From Lachnospiraceae bacterium 10-1 (GTDB taxonomy: Bacteria > Bacillota > Clostridia > Lachnospirales > Lachnospiraceae), in the NCBI GenBank assembly GCA_000403495.2, contig KE159799.1, positions 1,268,342 through 1,332,341 on the forward strand: DNA of 64,000 nucleotides, written 5' to 3'. The notes beneath the pieces are model-generated. The model did no database searches. It was not told where the DNA came from and saw nothing but the letters and a program-made list of their open reading frames with translations. The translations under genes and the position numbers were made by a program. Below, in pieces: positions 27,098-34,764 of this stretch. The stretch's first letter is position 1. Each line of letters begins with the position of its first letter.

Positions 27098-27301
27098 ATG
27101 AATATGGCAAAAAGACCAGTACCACAATATGATTTTAAGGCTTTTGGTAATCAACTTAACAAGTTCCTCGCCTTTCGACGCAGTAGTCTAACATGGAGAC
27201 TAATCCAAAGCAGGTCTGAAGAGTGTATGTTAAGCCTTTTTGAGTATAGCAAATCAGCCCACCAAAACACCGTTTTTTTATATGGTGAGCGTTCGCCTTA
27301 A
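27098..27301 (+). pseudogene. Remnant of an ICE-type helix-turn-helix regulator
   Basis: The reading frame starts with MAKRPVPQYDFKAFGNQL, which resembles the N-terminus (PVPQYDFKAFGxAIKxAR) of small XRE regulators found on Firmicute conjugative elements. After about 20 residues the similarity is lost. The remaining 45 residues look like non-coding sequence and overlap the KTR gene on the other strand. I therefore read it as a stub of a broken gene. The family link is from memory. Confidence 0.35.
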
Positions 27302-27445
27302 ATCCTTATGGAATAAAATAGAGGTTTTCTTCTTACACTTTGGACAGTAGAGAGGATAGTTCTTCAAAACTGTATCTTTTCTTATTCTGTCACGGGTTTT
27401 TCCTCTGCAAACAAGACATAACAGCCAAAAAGTGTCTTTATTCAT
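27278..27445 (-). CDS. Cysteine-rich KTR-type protein of a conjugative element (remnant)
   Basis: 55 residues with two zinc-knuckle pairs, C10xxC13 (LCLVCRGKTR) and C34xxC37 (YCPKCKKKT), spaced by IRKDTVLKNYPLY. This matches the small 'cysteine-rich KTR' proteins carried by Tn916-like and related integrative conjugative elements. Its last ten residues may be foreign, since the usual C-terminus differs. The ribosome site is weak. No other intact transfer genes are nearby, so it marks a former element. Confidence 0.6.
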   Translation of the reverse strand: MNKDTFWLLCLVCRGKTRDRIRKDTVLKNYPLYCPKCKKKTSILFHKDLRRTLTI

Positions 27446-27454
27446 TTTCAGATT

Positions 27455-28003
27455 TTATTGAATGGATACACCAAGCTGATATGCTTCATTCAATTTTTCG
27501 TTTTCTGAAATATCACCAACATTCATAACCCCGCCGCAAAGAACCTTTCCTATGTTCTTCCATCCAAGGTGCTTTTCAAGGCGGTCATACCAATATTCGC
27601 TTTCTTCAAAACCATACCCTTCTGCCGCCATAATCAAAACCATATCCTTTTTAGGATTTCGATAATCAGGGTTACATTCCGCAACAGCAAACAGCCTGTC
27701 AAAAGCAGTTTTTAATTGCCCGCTAATTGTCCAATAATATAAAGGTGATGCAAGAATTACAATATCCGCTTCACGATAAACTGGATAAATTATTTCCATA
27801 TCATCCTTCTGCACACAGGGACTGTTGCAATCTTTACCACCGCCGAAACATCCTTTGCAGCCATTGATATTCATTTCTCCAAGGAAGAATTCTGTAACCT
27901 GATTTCCTGCTTTTTCTGCCCCTCTTTTAAATGCAGCTGTTAATGTAGCTGTATTTCCTTTTTTACGTGGACTTCCATTCAATATTATTATTTTTTTGCT
28001 CAT
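27455..28003 (-). CDS. Flavodoxin-family NAD(P)H-dependent oxidoreductase (1)
   Basis: 182 residues in the FMN-reductase flavodoxin fold. The phosphate-binding loop is NGSPRKKGNT; CKGCFGGGKDCNSPCVQKDDM is the Cys-rich segment typical of this Firmicute subgroup; ASPLYYWTISGQLKTAFDR binds the flavin ring. It likely reduces quinones, nitro or azo compounds. The ATG at 28003 lies 18 bp after the stop of a paralogue, so they form a tandem pair. Confidence 0.88.
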   Translation of the reverse strand: MSKKIIILNGSPRKKGNTATLTAAFKRGAEKAGNQVTEFFLGEMNINGCKGCFGGGKDCNSPCVQKDDMEIIYPVYREADIVILASPLYYWTISGQLKTAFDRLFAVAECNPDYRNPKKDMVLIMAAEGYGFEESEYWYDRLEKHLGWKNIGKVLCGGVMNVGDISENEKLNEAYQLGVSIQ

Positions 28004-28020
28004 ATACCCAATCTCTTTTC

Positions 28021-28566
28021 TTATATGTTTTCTGCAAGAGCGATAGCCTTTTTGCAACCGTCCGTTTTTTCAATATCACCAACATTTAACACTCCAGGCA
28101 CAAGCACCTCGCCTACCATATTCCATTTCAGTAAAGCCGCTGAACGCTCGATTGGGATACGTACACCATCAAAAACAGACATATCATCTTCTTCACAACA
28201 AGCAATCAAGGCACAATCTTTCCCTGCTATATCTTTACCGCCTACTACAAAAGAAAATAACTTATCAATCACGCATTTAATTTGCGCAGGAATGGAATAC
28301 CAATAGACAGGCATTGAGAAAACAATCATATCTGCTTGAAAAATATCTGTTGCAATTTTATTAAAATCATCATCAAAACTACAAGCCTTTCCCGAATGGT
28401 AGCAGGTTTCACAAGCGTGGCAGCCCCCAATATTGCTTTGCGCCGCATCGAACCTTATAACGGAATGCCCATTTTTAGCCGCCGCCTCAACAAATGCTTC
28501 TGTCATACTTAAACTGTTCCCTTTTTTGCGCGGACTTCCAGTGATTACTACAATTTTTTTACTCAT
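28021..28566 (-). CDS. Flavodoxin-family NAD(P)H-dependent oxidoreductase (2)
   Basis: 181 residues, paralogue of the next gene downstream. FMN loop TGSPRKKGNS, Cys pair CHACETCYHSGKAC, and SMPVYWYSIPAQIKCVIDK. Both ends are intact, and the C-terminus has the same VLNVGDI motif as its neighbour. It is divergent from a broken HxlR regulator gene at 28705, with a palindrome between the two genes, so the pair was probably under HxlR control and may now be unregulated. Confidence 0.88.
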   Translation of the reverse strand: MSKKIVVITGSPRKKGNSLSMTEAFVEAAAKNGHSVIRFDAAQSNIGGCHACETCYHSGKACSFDDDFNKIATDIFQADMIVFSMPVYWYSIPAQIKCVIDKLFSFVVGGKDIAGKDCALIACCEEDDMSVFDGVRIPIERSAALLKWNMVGEVLVPGVLNVGDIEKTDGCKKAIALAENI

Positions 28567-28595
28567 TTCGCAATCTCCAATCTATTTTATAATTT

Positions 28596-28623
28596 GAGTA
28601 ACACGTTGACTCCCGTGTCACTC
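28596..28623. promoter_or_regulatory. Inverted repeat overlapping a divergent promoter (probable HxlR operator)
   Basis: GAGTAACACG and CGTGTCACTC form a 9/10 inverted repeat around TTGACTCC. On the plus strand TTGACT (28606-28611) and TATAAT (28629-28634) are spaced by 17 bp and point to the HxlR remnant, so a protein bound here would block that promoter. HxlR binding is inferred from position only. Confidence 0.5.
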
Positions 28624-28704
28624 CATATTATAATCATAACAAGAATTATCTTTTAATCAAGTACGCACATTATTGTTATATACCTACTAAAAGGAAAGTG
28701 TAAA

Positions 28705-28933
28705 ATGAACGAACATTGCATTTCAAAAGAATGTTTAGCAACAACAGGTTTCAGTTATACATTATCGTTGATAAATGGAAAATACAAAATGACAATTCCA
28801 CCTTGTGCATAGAGAAGAATATCCCCAGATCCCCCCAAAAGTTGAATATAGTTTAACAGAACGTGGAAAGTCACTCATTCCTATTTTGGACGGTATGTGT
28901 GAGTGGGGTGATAAGAACAGAATAATAAAATAA
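28705..28933 (+). pseudogene. HxlR-family regulator with internal deletion
   Basis: The frame opens well (AAGGAAAG ribosome site) with a Cys near the start and [16 protein letters not shown], the first HTH helix of HxlR proteins, then stops early at a TAG at 28808. Shifting frame gives [36 protein letters not shown], the HxlR C-terminal wing and dimer helix. About 40 codons, including the recognition helix, are missing at the join, so the protein cannot be functional. Orientation opposite the flavodoxin genes is the usual HxlR arrangement. Confidence 0.75.
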
Positions 28934-28976
28934 CTTTCAAAACGTCGGTAGTTCATCCCCGCCATCGTTAGTCTGT

Positions 28977-29114
28977 CTATTGATAAATCAATTCTAGAAT
29001 ATATCCTTTCTGCCGCGTCTGTAGCTGTCCGGCAAGCGGACAAAAGGCGGTTAGCGTTTGATCGCCGCCGCATAAAAAACGCCCTGTGATAGTGTTCTGA
29101 ATGTTGTCGCTCAT
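28977..29114 (-). CDS. Hypothetical 45-residue protein
   Basis: A 45-codon frame with an excellent GGAGG site 4-5 nt before ATG. The sequence begins MSDNIQNTITGRFLCGGDQ and ends GYILELIYQ. It has no membrane helix and I do not recognise the family. Its 3' end lies in a decayed region, so it could be the stub of a mobile-element gene rather than a full product. Confidence 0.35.
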   Translation of the reverse strand: MSDNIQNTITGRFLCGGDQTLTAFCPLAGQLQTRQKGYILELIYQ

Positions 29115-29133
29115 GTTCCTCCTTTTTGGGCGC

Positions 29134-29174
29134 AAAAAAAGACGCATGGTTCACACTTTACTGTTCCATACGCC
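29134..29174 (-). terminator. Terminator after the Rpn-nuclease remnant
   Basis: Minus-strand stem GGCGTATGG/CCATGCGTC followed by TTTTTTT, overlapping the last codons of the remnant. A functional-looking terminator has survived although the gene has not. Confidence 0.75.
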
Positions 29175-29812
29175 TTTACGCTGTTTTGTTGATATTAAAT
29201 TGTTTATTTCTTCTACCGAAATCCTCCCATTTTTTAGCATTATCTTTGCATTTTCCCTTGCTTTGTCTGCACGTTCACTCTTGATAAACGATTTCATTAT
29301 CTGTTCTTCATCAAATAAACTCATCATAATCGTCACAACCTCCTTTTCCCTGTCAAGCAAATATTCTTTTAAAACATTCCAGTCCTTGCATATGCGAATT
29401 GTTTCAGTAACCGCCTTTTGTGTCATTCCATACTGTTTTGTCTGTTCGTTAAAAACTTTACAGAAAATGATGTACTGATTGATGATATCATCTGTATCGC
29501 TTTCATAGATAACCTTTGCTTTTACTTCAAAAAATTCTTTTGCATCCTTTATTTCCTGTAAAAATCACATAGAGTTCGTGCTTCGGCATTTTCACTTTCT
29601 TGCTTTTGTAATAATTTTGACTGGTACATTGAAAATATTCGTGATAACTTTGCGCCAAATACAGCAAAACTCTTACAAAAATATTCATTGTCCATGTAGA
29701 CTGTGCTTCTATGAGAATCATCAGGCGTCTCATACAGCTTTAGCAGATAACTCTTGTTTTGGAAAAGGTCAAGGAATACGCTGTTTTTTGCAATATGCTT
29801 TGCCAGGACTTC
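29151..29812 (-). pseudogene. Rpn/PDDEXK-type recombination-promoting nuclease, multiply broken
   Basis: Three pieces in different frames are recognisable in order: NSVFLDLFQNKSYLLKLYET (about 29735-29800), then LMILIEAQSTWTMNIFVRVLLYLAQSYHEYF...KMPKHELYVIFTGN (29527-29733), then an intact end from TQKAVTETIRICKDWNVLKEYL to EEINNLI (29151-29426). These resemble consecutive parts of the Rpn/'putative transposase' nuclease family common in Lachnospiraceae. An internal deletion and at least one frameshift separate them. Non-functional. Confidence 0.7.
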
Positions 29813-29864
29813 CTCTAATTATACAAAAAAGTCCCGTATTTACAATGAAATTCATATACTATAT

Positions 29865-30338
29865 TTACTTGTCAATCGCCTGCAAATTTATCATAGCAAC
29901 TATTTGGTTCTGCATATCCTCAACAGCTTCTATTCTAACTCTGCCTATATTTTTTCTTGTCATTTCAAAATCTATGTTGGGAAATAATCTTTCACAAAAA
30001 CAATTTGTTTCGGGAGACGCTCCCATTAAAGCCGTTACAAGCGAATTAGTGTCAAACTGTCCTAACACTTCTTTCAGTTCCTTTTCAGAGATTGTTGAAA
30101 TCTGCTCAAAATCCGTTACCTTCTGTGGCTGTATCTTTGGTTCTAATATGTCATTTATCGTGATGTCATATAATTTAGAAATCTTCAATAAAACTTCTAA
30201 GTCGGGAATAGTCATTCCAGTTTCCCATTTTGATACCGCCTGCCTTGATATACCTAATTCTTTAGCTAAATCATCTTGTGTGTAGTTGTTGCTTTTACGC
30301 AGAAACTGTAAGTATTTCGATATAATATTCATATTCAT
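29865..30338 (-). CDS. XRE-family helix-turn-helix regulator
   Basis: 157 residues. The N-terminal HTH (about 5-60) is canonical: LQFLRKSNNYTQDDLAKELGISRQAVSKWETGMTIPDLEVLLKISKLYDITINDIL. The C-terminal 95 residues have no recognised domain. The ATG at 30338 has AAGGAG at 9 nt. It is encoded on the same strand as the Rpn remnant and may once have belonged to a mobile or toxin-antitoxin unit, though no partner gene is intact. Confidence 0.85.
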   Translation of the reverse strand: MNMNIISKYLQFLRKSNNYTQDDLAKELGISRQAVSKWETGMTIPDLEVLLKISKLYDITINDILEPKIQPQKVTDFEQISTISEKELKEVLGQFDTNSLVTALMGASPETNCFCERLFPNIDFEMTRKNIGRVRIEAVEDMQNQIVAMINLQAIDK

Positions 30339-30396
30339 AAAAATCGCTCTCCTTATTGCCATTATAAGGTATATGGCAATAAGAATAAAGAATTTG

Positions 30397-30495
30397 CTAA
30401 GTGCTAAAAAGCAAATAATAGTTGCGCATTATTTTACAATTCTTCCTTTCTCCGCTTAACCTTACTTTGTTGCCTGTCTTGCTGCCTTTGCTCAT
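30397..30495 (-). CDS. Hypothetical 32-residue basic peptide
   Basis: A short frame with a strong AAAGGAG site 6-7 nt before ATG, starting MSKGSKTGNKVRLSGERKNCK. It is very basic, has no hydrophobic stretch and matches no family I know. It may be a truncated 5' end of a lost gene. Given mainly because the ribosome site is convincing. Confidence 0.25.
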   Translation of the reverse strand: MSKGSKTGNKVRLSGERKNCKIMRNYYLLFST

Positions 30496-30513
30496 AAATC
30501 TACTCCTTTACAA

Positions 30514-30549
30514 TAAAATAGAGCGCATAGATTGTTTTCTATACGCTCT
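30514..30549 (-). terminator. Terminator after the small membrane protein gene
   Basis: Stem AGAGCG..ATAGA/TCTAT..CGCTCT with a T-rich tail (ATTTTATTG) on the minus strand, about 40 bp past the stop at 30591. Confidence 0.65.
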
Positions 30550-30590
30550 GACGCTGTGTGACTATTTTGTTGTGATTGTAGTAATAATAT

Positions 30591-30773
30591 TTAGTTACAT
30601 GGAAATTTATTTTTGCAGACTATCTTATACACACCTGAAACAAGTGAAAAACAACCTACTAAGCTGATTGAAATTCTCCATGCCATAGTTTTACTTTCTG
30701 CTAATGGACAAAATGCGACAAACAAAATAATAATCAATCCTATGAGTATCATTGCAATATTAGCTTTTTTCAT
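30591..30773 (-). CDS. Small two-helix membrane protein
   Basis: 60 residues with two hydrophobic stretches (about 6-23 and 32-50) and a basic Cys-containing tail. GGAGGTGTCATA precedes the ATG, which overlaps the stop of the preceding truncated frame (TAATG), suggesting coupled translation. No family recognised; function unknown. The good ribosome site and a downstream terminator support it being real. Confidence 0.6.
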   Translation of the reverse strand: MKKANIAMILIGLIIILFVAFCPLAESKTMAWRISISLVGCFSLVSGVYKIVCKNKFPCN

Positions 30774-30907
30774 TATGACACCTCCACATCAATTTCCGTT
30801 TCTTCGCCTTTAGAAGCGAAAGTCCCTGTCCAATGTCCTTTCATGTTGCTGTTTTCCATATCAAACGCACACACAATTCCATTAAATTTTTCTTCCTTGA
30901 ATTTTAC
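30773..30907 (-). pseudogene. Gene fragment, possibly the end of an SRPBCC-type protein
   Basis: An open frame without start reads KEEKFNGIVCAFDMENSNM...WTGTFASKGEETEIDVEVS to a TAA overlapping the next ATG. The alternating strand pattern (GHWTGTFASKGEETEIDVEV) resembles a beta strand pair of polyketide-cyclase-like proteins, but this is weak. It begins exactly where the LysR gene ends, so its 5' part has been deleted. Confidence 0.35.
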
Positions 30908-31776
30908 AATTCAGATTTCAATTTTTCAAGTAGTCTTTCGGCAATAGGGGTAAAGATTTGGTATTTTTTCCAAATTAAATATATCTTTGTTTCAAGCTTC
31001 GGCGTGAGGGGACGAAAAACAAGTCCACTTTCAGGGTTTGTGTCAATCAAATGTTCAAAGGTCAAAAGATAGCCGAGTCCTTCTTTCACAAAAAGCGATC
31101 CGTTATATGATAGCCGAAACGACCCTTCAAGGTGTAATTTATCCATGTTGTTGCCACACCATTTGGAAATATCATTGCTCCATCCCTGTTCGGAACAAAA
31201 AAGAGGGAGTCCAAATAAGTCATCCACGCAAATGGCTTCTTTTTCCGCCAATGGACAGTTCTCTGGCATGACAACACCCCAAAGATCAGCATGGGGAAAT
31301 GTCAAATAATGATATTTTGCAGTATTGGGTTCCTGCGCCAGTACGGCAAAGTCAATGATACCTTTATCCAGTTTTTCTGTAACCTGTTCCGTGTCGCCGC
31401 TGGTAATATGATAATGCAGATCAGGATAAGACTCTTTGAATCTTCTGATTGTGGCGGCGAGGCATCTAATCTGGTAAGATTCCGCCAAGCCAAAGTAAAC
31501 ATCGCCGCCCAAGACATCATCCAAAGCAAGAAATTCAGTTGTGATTTTGTCAGCCATTTTTATCAAGTCTTCCGCCCGTTTCCGCAGTAAAATCCCTTCT
31601 TCCGTAAGCTGTATGCTATAACTGTGGCGCATAAACAGTTTTTTCCCGAGCTCGTCTTCAAGTGCTTTTAACTGCTTGGAGAGAGTAGGCTGGGTGACGT
31701 GAAGCAGTTCTGCCGCGCGGGTTATATTTTCTTCCCTTGCCACGGCAAGAAAATATCTCATAGTTCGCAGCTCCAT
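30904..31776 (-). CDS. LysR-family transcriptional regulator
   Basis: 290 residues. N-terminal winged HTH (MRYFLAVAREENITRAAELLHVTQPTLSKQLKALEDELGKKLF) and a LysR substrate-binding domain (about 90-290). GGAGG precedes the ATG. It is divergent from the small protein and alpha/beta-hydrolase genes. A perfect 22-bp palindrome lies 25 bp upstream of its start, the expected LysR binding site. It probably controls the divergent hydrolase operon; the inducer is unknown. Confidence 0.94.
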   Translation of the reverse strand: MELRTMRYFLAVAREENITRAAELLHVTQPTLSKQLKALEDELGKKLFMRHSYSIQLTEEGILLRKRAEDLIKMADKITTEFLALDDVLGGDVYFGLAESYQIRCLAATIRRFKESYPDLHYHITSGDTEQVTEKLDKGIIDFAVLAQEPNTAKYHYLTFPHADLWGVVMPENCPLAEKEAICVDDLFGLPLFCSEQGWSNDISKWCGNNMDKLHLEGSFRLSYNGSLFVKEGLGYLLTFEHLIDTNPESGLVFRPLTPKLETKIYLIWKKYQIFTPIAERLLEKLKSEL

Positions 31777-31800
31777 ATTGCCCTCCTATGATATTCCAAA

Positions 31801-31822
31801 AATTTATATCATGATATAAATT
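31801..31822. promoter_or_regulatory. Perfect 22-bp palindrome, LysR-type operator
   Basis: AATTTATATCATGATATAAATT equals its own reverse complement and contains the LysR T-N11-A pattern. It lies in the short divergent region between the LysR gene (start 31776) and the plus-strand genes beginning near 31898, so it is well placed to act on both. Confidence 0.7.
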
Positions 31823-31897
31823 ATAGCCATTAGCAAAATAAAAATCAAGGAGATATAATACAGACACAGCAGGAAGGGAGGCGGTCATACGGATGAT

Positions 31898-32101
31898 TTG
31901 GTTCAGAATCTAAAGGATGCAGGCTGTAGCGCCCAGACCATTGAGAAAGTTTGCAGACTGTATGGTAACGGTCAGGTTCAGGATGCGATTAAAACACTGC
32001 GGAAACACCGTTGCGGCCTGATGAACAGCCTGCATGAAAGTCAGGAAAGGGTTGACTGTCTTGATTTTTTAGTATGGCAGATGGAAAAGGAAAAGCAATA
32101 A
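31898..32101 (+). CDS. Small conserved protein (67 residues), start uncertain
   Basis: The frame reads VQNLKDAGCSAQTIEKVCRLYGNGQVQDAIKTLRKHRCGLMNSLHESQERVDCLDFLVWQMEKE. This resembles a family of helical proteins of about 70 residues that sits beside regulators and oxidoreductases in Firmicutes. No ATG lies in frame: the TTG at 31898 is 16 nt from GGAGG, and an ACG stands where homologues usually start, so the start may have been lost. It precedes the hydrolase gene by 38 bp. Confidence 0.55.
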   Translation: MVQNLKDAGCSAQTIEKVCRLYGNGQVQDAIKTLRKHRCGLMNSLHESQERVDCLDFLVWQMEKEKQ

Positions 32102-32138
32102 TTAAAAAACAACAAAAAAGAAAGAGAGGCATTACAAA

Positions 32139-33140
32139 ATGGAAAATACTATAAAACTGGAATTAACAAAGGAATGGGATAAGACTTTCCCGAAAAGTGA
32201 AAAGGTGAACCATCGCAAGGTGACATTCCCTAACCGTTACGGGATCACACTGGCGGCAGATCTTTATGAGCCGAAAGGAGTGGAGGGGAAGCTGGCTGCG
32301 ATTGCGGTATGCGGGCCGTTTGGCGCGGTAAAGGAGCAGGCATCCGGACTGTATGCGCAGACTATGGCGGAGCGTGGCTTCCTCACCATTGCCTTTGATC
32401 CTTCCTTCACTGGTGAAAGCGATGGTACCCCCCGTTACATGGCTTCACCGGATATCAACACGGAGGATTTTCAGGCGGCAGTGGATTTCCTTTCCGTACA
32501 GGAAAATGTTGACACTGAGCGTATCGGCATTATCGGTATCTGCGGCTGGGGAGGCCTCGCCCTCAACGTAGCAGCACTGGATACCCGTATTAAGGCGACG
32601 GTTGCCTCCACTATGTATGATATGTCCCGCGTCAATGCCAACGGATATTTTGACGATGAGGATTCCGCAGACGCACGATACGCAAAGAAGGAATCCATGA
32701 ACGCCCAGAGACTCGTGGATTATAAAAATGGCAGCTATGCGCTGGGTGGTGGCGTTGTAGATCCGCTTCCGGAGGATGCGCCTTTCTTTGTAGCAGATTA
32801 TCATGATTATTATAAGACGGATCGCGGCTACCACAAACGTTCGTTAAATTCCAACGTCGGCTGGAATGTGATCGGCTGCATGTCCTTTATGAACCAGCCC
32901 ATCCTGCAATACAGCAATGAGATCCGCAGCGCAGCCCTTATTATGCACGGGGAGAAGGCGCATTCCTGTTATTTCAGCCGCGACGCTTATGCCGCAATGG
33001 TGAAGGATAACCCTTATGCAGACAATAAGGAGCTGCTGATCATCCCGGATGCAGTCCATACGGATCTGTATGACGGCGGTGGAAAGGATGCGATTCCGTT
33101 TGATAAGCTGGAGCAGTTCTTTTCGGAAAATATGAGATGA
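32139..33140 (+). CDS. Alpha/beta hydrolase with Cys at the nucleophile elbow
   Basis: 333 residues, dienelactone-hydrolase/acetyl-esterase-like. The nucleophile elbow reads GICGWGG with C135 where Ser is usual, as in dienelactone hydrolases. A likely acid Asp and the His in PDAVHTDLYD complete the triad near the C-terminus. An AGAGAGG site precedes the ATG. Base composition is visibly richer in GC than the flanks, suggesting a separate origin. With the LysR gene, the flavodoxin remnant and the SDR fragment it resembles redox/hydrolase clusters seen in gut Firmicutes; substrate unknown. Confidence 0.85.
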   Translation: MENTIKLELTKEWDKTFPKSEKVNHRKVTFPNRYGITLAADLYEPKGVEGKLAAIAVCGPFGAVKEQASGLYAQTMAERGFLTIAFDPSFTGESDGTPRYMASPDINTEDFQAAVDFLSVQENVDTERIGIIGICGWGGLALNVAALDTRIKATVASTMYDMSRVNANGYFDDEDSADARYAKKESMNAQRLVDYKNGSYALGGGVVDPLPEDAPFFVADYHDYYKTDRGYHKRSLNSNVGWNVIGCMSFMNQPILQYSNEIRSAALIMHGEKAHSCYFSRDAYAAMVKDNPYADNKELLIIPDAVHTDLYDGGGKDAIPFDKLEQFFSENMR

Positions 33141-33143
33141 CAT

Positions 33144-33247
33144 TATTAAGCTTAATAATCGCAACCGCTGTGGCTTACGCCATCGAAACACCAGACCGGA
33201 TGTCTGTGAGTGAGATTATGATCCGTCCCACGAAGCAGGGGATTTAA
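33144..33247 (+). pseudogene. C-terminal fragment of a short-chain dehydrogenase (SDR)
   Basis: Immediately after the hydrolase stop, an open frame without start reads AVAYAIETPDRMSVSEIMIRPTKQGI and ends with TAA. VAYAIETPDRMSVSEIMIRPT is the typical last helix and strand of SDR oxidoreductases. The other 210 or so residues are missing, so this is the scar of a deletion. Confidence 0.65.
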
Positions 33248-33280
33248 AGGCAGCACAGACCAAAGCATTATTATGCTGTA

Positions 33281-33313
33281 GCGGGATGTCGTATGCCAGG
33301 GCATCCCGCTTTT
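33281..33313 (+). terminator. Terminator after hydrolase operon
   Basis: Stem GCGGGATG/CATCCCGC with a 13-nt loop followed by TTTT, downstream of the SDR fragment and upstream of the flavodoxin gene. Confidence 0.7.
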
Positions 33314-33369
33314 CATGAGGCATTGTGATGCCGGGCATAAAGTAAGTGAAAATTTGGAGGTAACAGTAT

Positions 33370-33819
33370 ATGCGTATCTTGGTATTGAACGGAAGCCCCC
33401 GTCCAAAGGGCAATACGAAACAAATGGTGGATGCGTTCCGGAGTGGTGCGGAATCCGCAGGACATCGGGTGGATGTAATTGACGTATGCAGAAAAAAGAT
33501 TGCGGGCTGTCTGGCCTGTGAATACTGCCATACAAAGGGAAACGGAGCCTGCGTGCAGAAAGATGATATGCAGGAAGTCTATTCCCTGCTGGGGGAGGCG
33601 GATATGCTTGTCATTGCCTCGCCGATTTATTATCACGGTGTTTCAGGGCAGTTAAAATGTGCTCTTGACCGCTTCTATTCTGCCGCTTATCCGAGAAAGC
33701 CCCGGAATCTAAAAAAGGTGGCTATGATATTAAGCTCCGGTGATCCTAAAATGTATGATGGTGCAATGTTCTCATACAAATATGTTCTTACAAAATCAAT
33801 ATGTGTTTTTCGATTTTGA
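33370..33819 (+). pseudogene. Flavodoxin-family oxidoreductase, C-terminally truncated
   Basis: 149 codons. The N-terminal 135 residues match the two flavodoxin-type reductases at 27455 and 28021: NGSPRPKGNT, CLACEYCHTKGNGACVQKDDM, ASPIYYHGVSGQLKCALDR. After ILSSGDPKMYDGAMFSY the frame runs into unrelated AT-rich sequence and stops, so about 45 residues of the usual C-terminus are missing. GGAGG precedes the ATG. Flavin binding may survive, but a stable product is doubtful. Confidence 0.65.
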
Positions 33820-33976
33820 GGAACCGTTGATTTTCTTTCTGGCAGATTATATAGCAGTTATAGATTTGTTTGTATGGGTAAGCTATTACTTTTCTAAGGG
33901 ACTGAAATACAGTACACTAGTAAAAACATGATTGATATATGATACATGTTTAGATACGAATAGGTGGTGATTAAAC

Positions 33977-34384
33977 ATTAAAAGACGGATATTAGTTATA
34001 GCTGACAATCTAAAATTTTTTTAATCTGTCAAAAAGTATATACAGAATGACAACACGGATGTCAACTATGTGATGTCGGTAAAAGAAACTTTGAACACTC
34101 TTTTATCCAGTGAATATTGCCTGGTTATTATATCCATCCAGTCATTTACAAACCATAATACTGAGATGATTCGCCTTATAAGGGAAACCTCTCCTTTGCC
34201 AATTATGCTTATTGTTCCAAAACTGAGTATTGAAGAAAAAGTTTCTTTGTATTATGCCGGTACAAATGCCTGTTTGGAGCAATCAGTAGATATGAGTATT
34301 TGTATAGCACAGGTAAACTCTCTAATACAACTGTACTTAGATGCGAAAAAAAATCACAATACTACATATTGCGGTATCTTTTAA
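33977..34384 (+). pseudogene. Receiver-like protein gene with lost start and nonsense codon
   Basis: A GGTGGTG ribosome site is followed by ATT AAA AGA CGG, where ATG is expected. The frame KRRILVIADNLKFF hits TAA at 34022 (one change from CAA) and then continues for 120 codons: VKKYIQNDNTDVNYVMSVKETL...LPIMLIVPKLS...YYAGTNACLEQ. The pattern is a response-regulator receiver, but the acceptor strand reads LVIISIQSF with no Asp. It is a decayed gene, and may have been a pseudo-receiver before that. Confidence 0.6.
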
Positions 34385-34521
34385 AAACAAATTGTAAAAA
34401 TACATTACCTGGCATATAATGACAAATAACTTTATATTATCCCCCAAAATTTTCTATCAGCCATAAAAAATATATGAGTAAATCTACATATAAAAACTTT
34501 ATGCAAAAATAAAAAAATAGG

Positions 34522-34550
34522 TTGACAGGACTTAATGCATATTTTATAAT
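34522..34550 (+). promoter_or_regulatory. Consensus sigma-70 promoter of the tRNA operon
   Basis: TTGACA (34522-34527) and TATAAT (34545-34550) at the ideal 17-bp spacing, about 41 bp before the first tRNA. Both hexamers are perfect matches, as expected for stable-RNA promoters. Confidence 0.9.
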
Positions 34551-34590
34551 GTATCTTGCGTTGCGTAGATATGCAACAGGACAAAACCAG

Positions 34591-34665
34591 CGGGGTGTGG
34601 CTCAGCTTGGCTAGAGCGCCTGGTTTGGGACCAGGAGGTCGCAGGTTCGAATCCTGTCACCCCGA
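34591..34665 (+). tRNA. tRNA-Pro (anticodon TGG)
   Basis: Acceptor CGGGGTG/CACCCCG with discriminator A, anticodon stem CCTGG/CCAGG around TTTGGGA (anticodon TGG) and T arm GGTTCGAATCC. First gene of a six-tRNA operon. CCA is not encoded. Confidence 0.95.
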
Positions 34666-34693
34666 CTTTTAATTCGTAACGCATAAATAATCT

Positions 34694-34764
34694 GCGGGTG
34701 TAGTTCAATGGTAGAACACCAGCCTTCCAAGCTGGATACGTGGGTTCGATTCCCATCACCCGCT
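34694..34764 (+). tRNA. tRNA-Gly (anticodon TCC)
   Basis: Acceptor GCGGGTG/CACCCGC, anticodon loop CTTCCAA (TCC), T arm GGTTCGATTCC; 71 nt. Part of its 3' end and the following spacer are echoed about 70 bp downstream. Confidence 0.95.

Noticed and set aside
28762-29154. 130-codon frame on the minus strand
   Set aside because: It covers the HxlR remnant on the opposite strand and a terminator; the 45-codon frame inside it has the only ribosome site.
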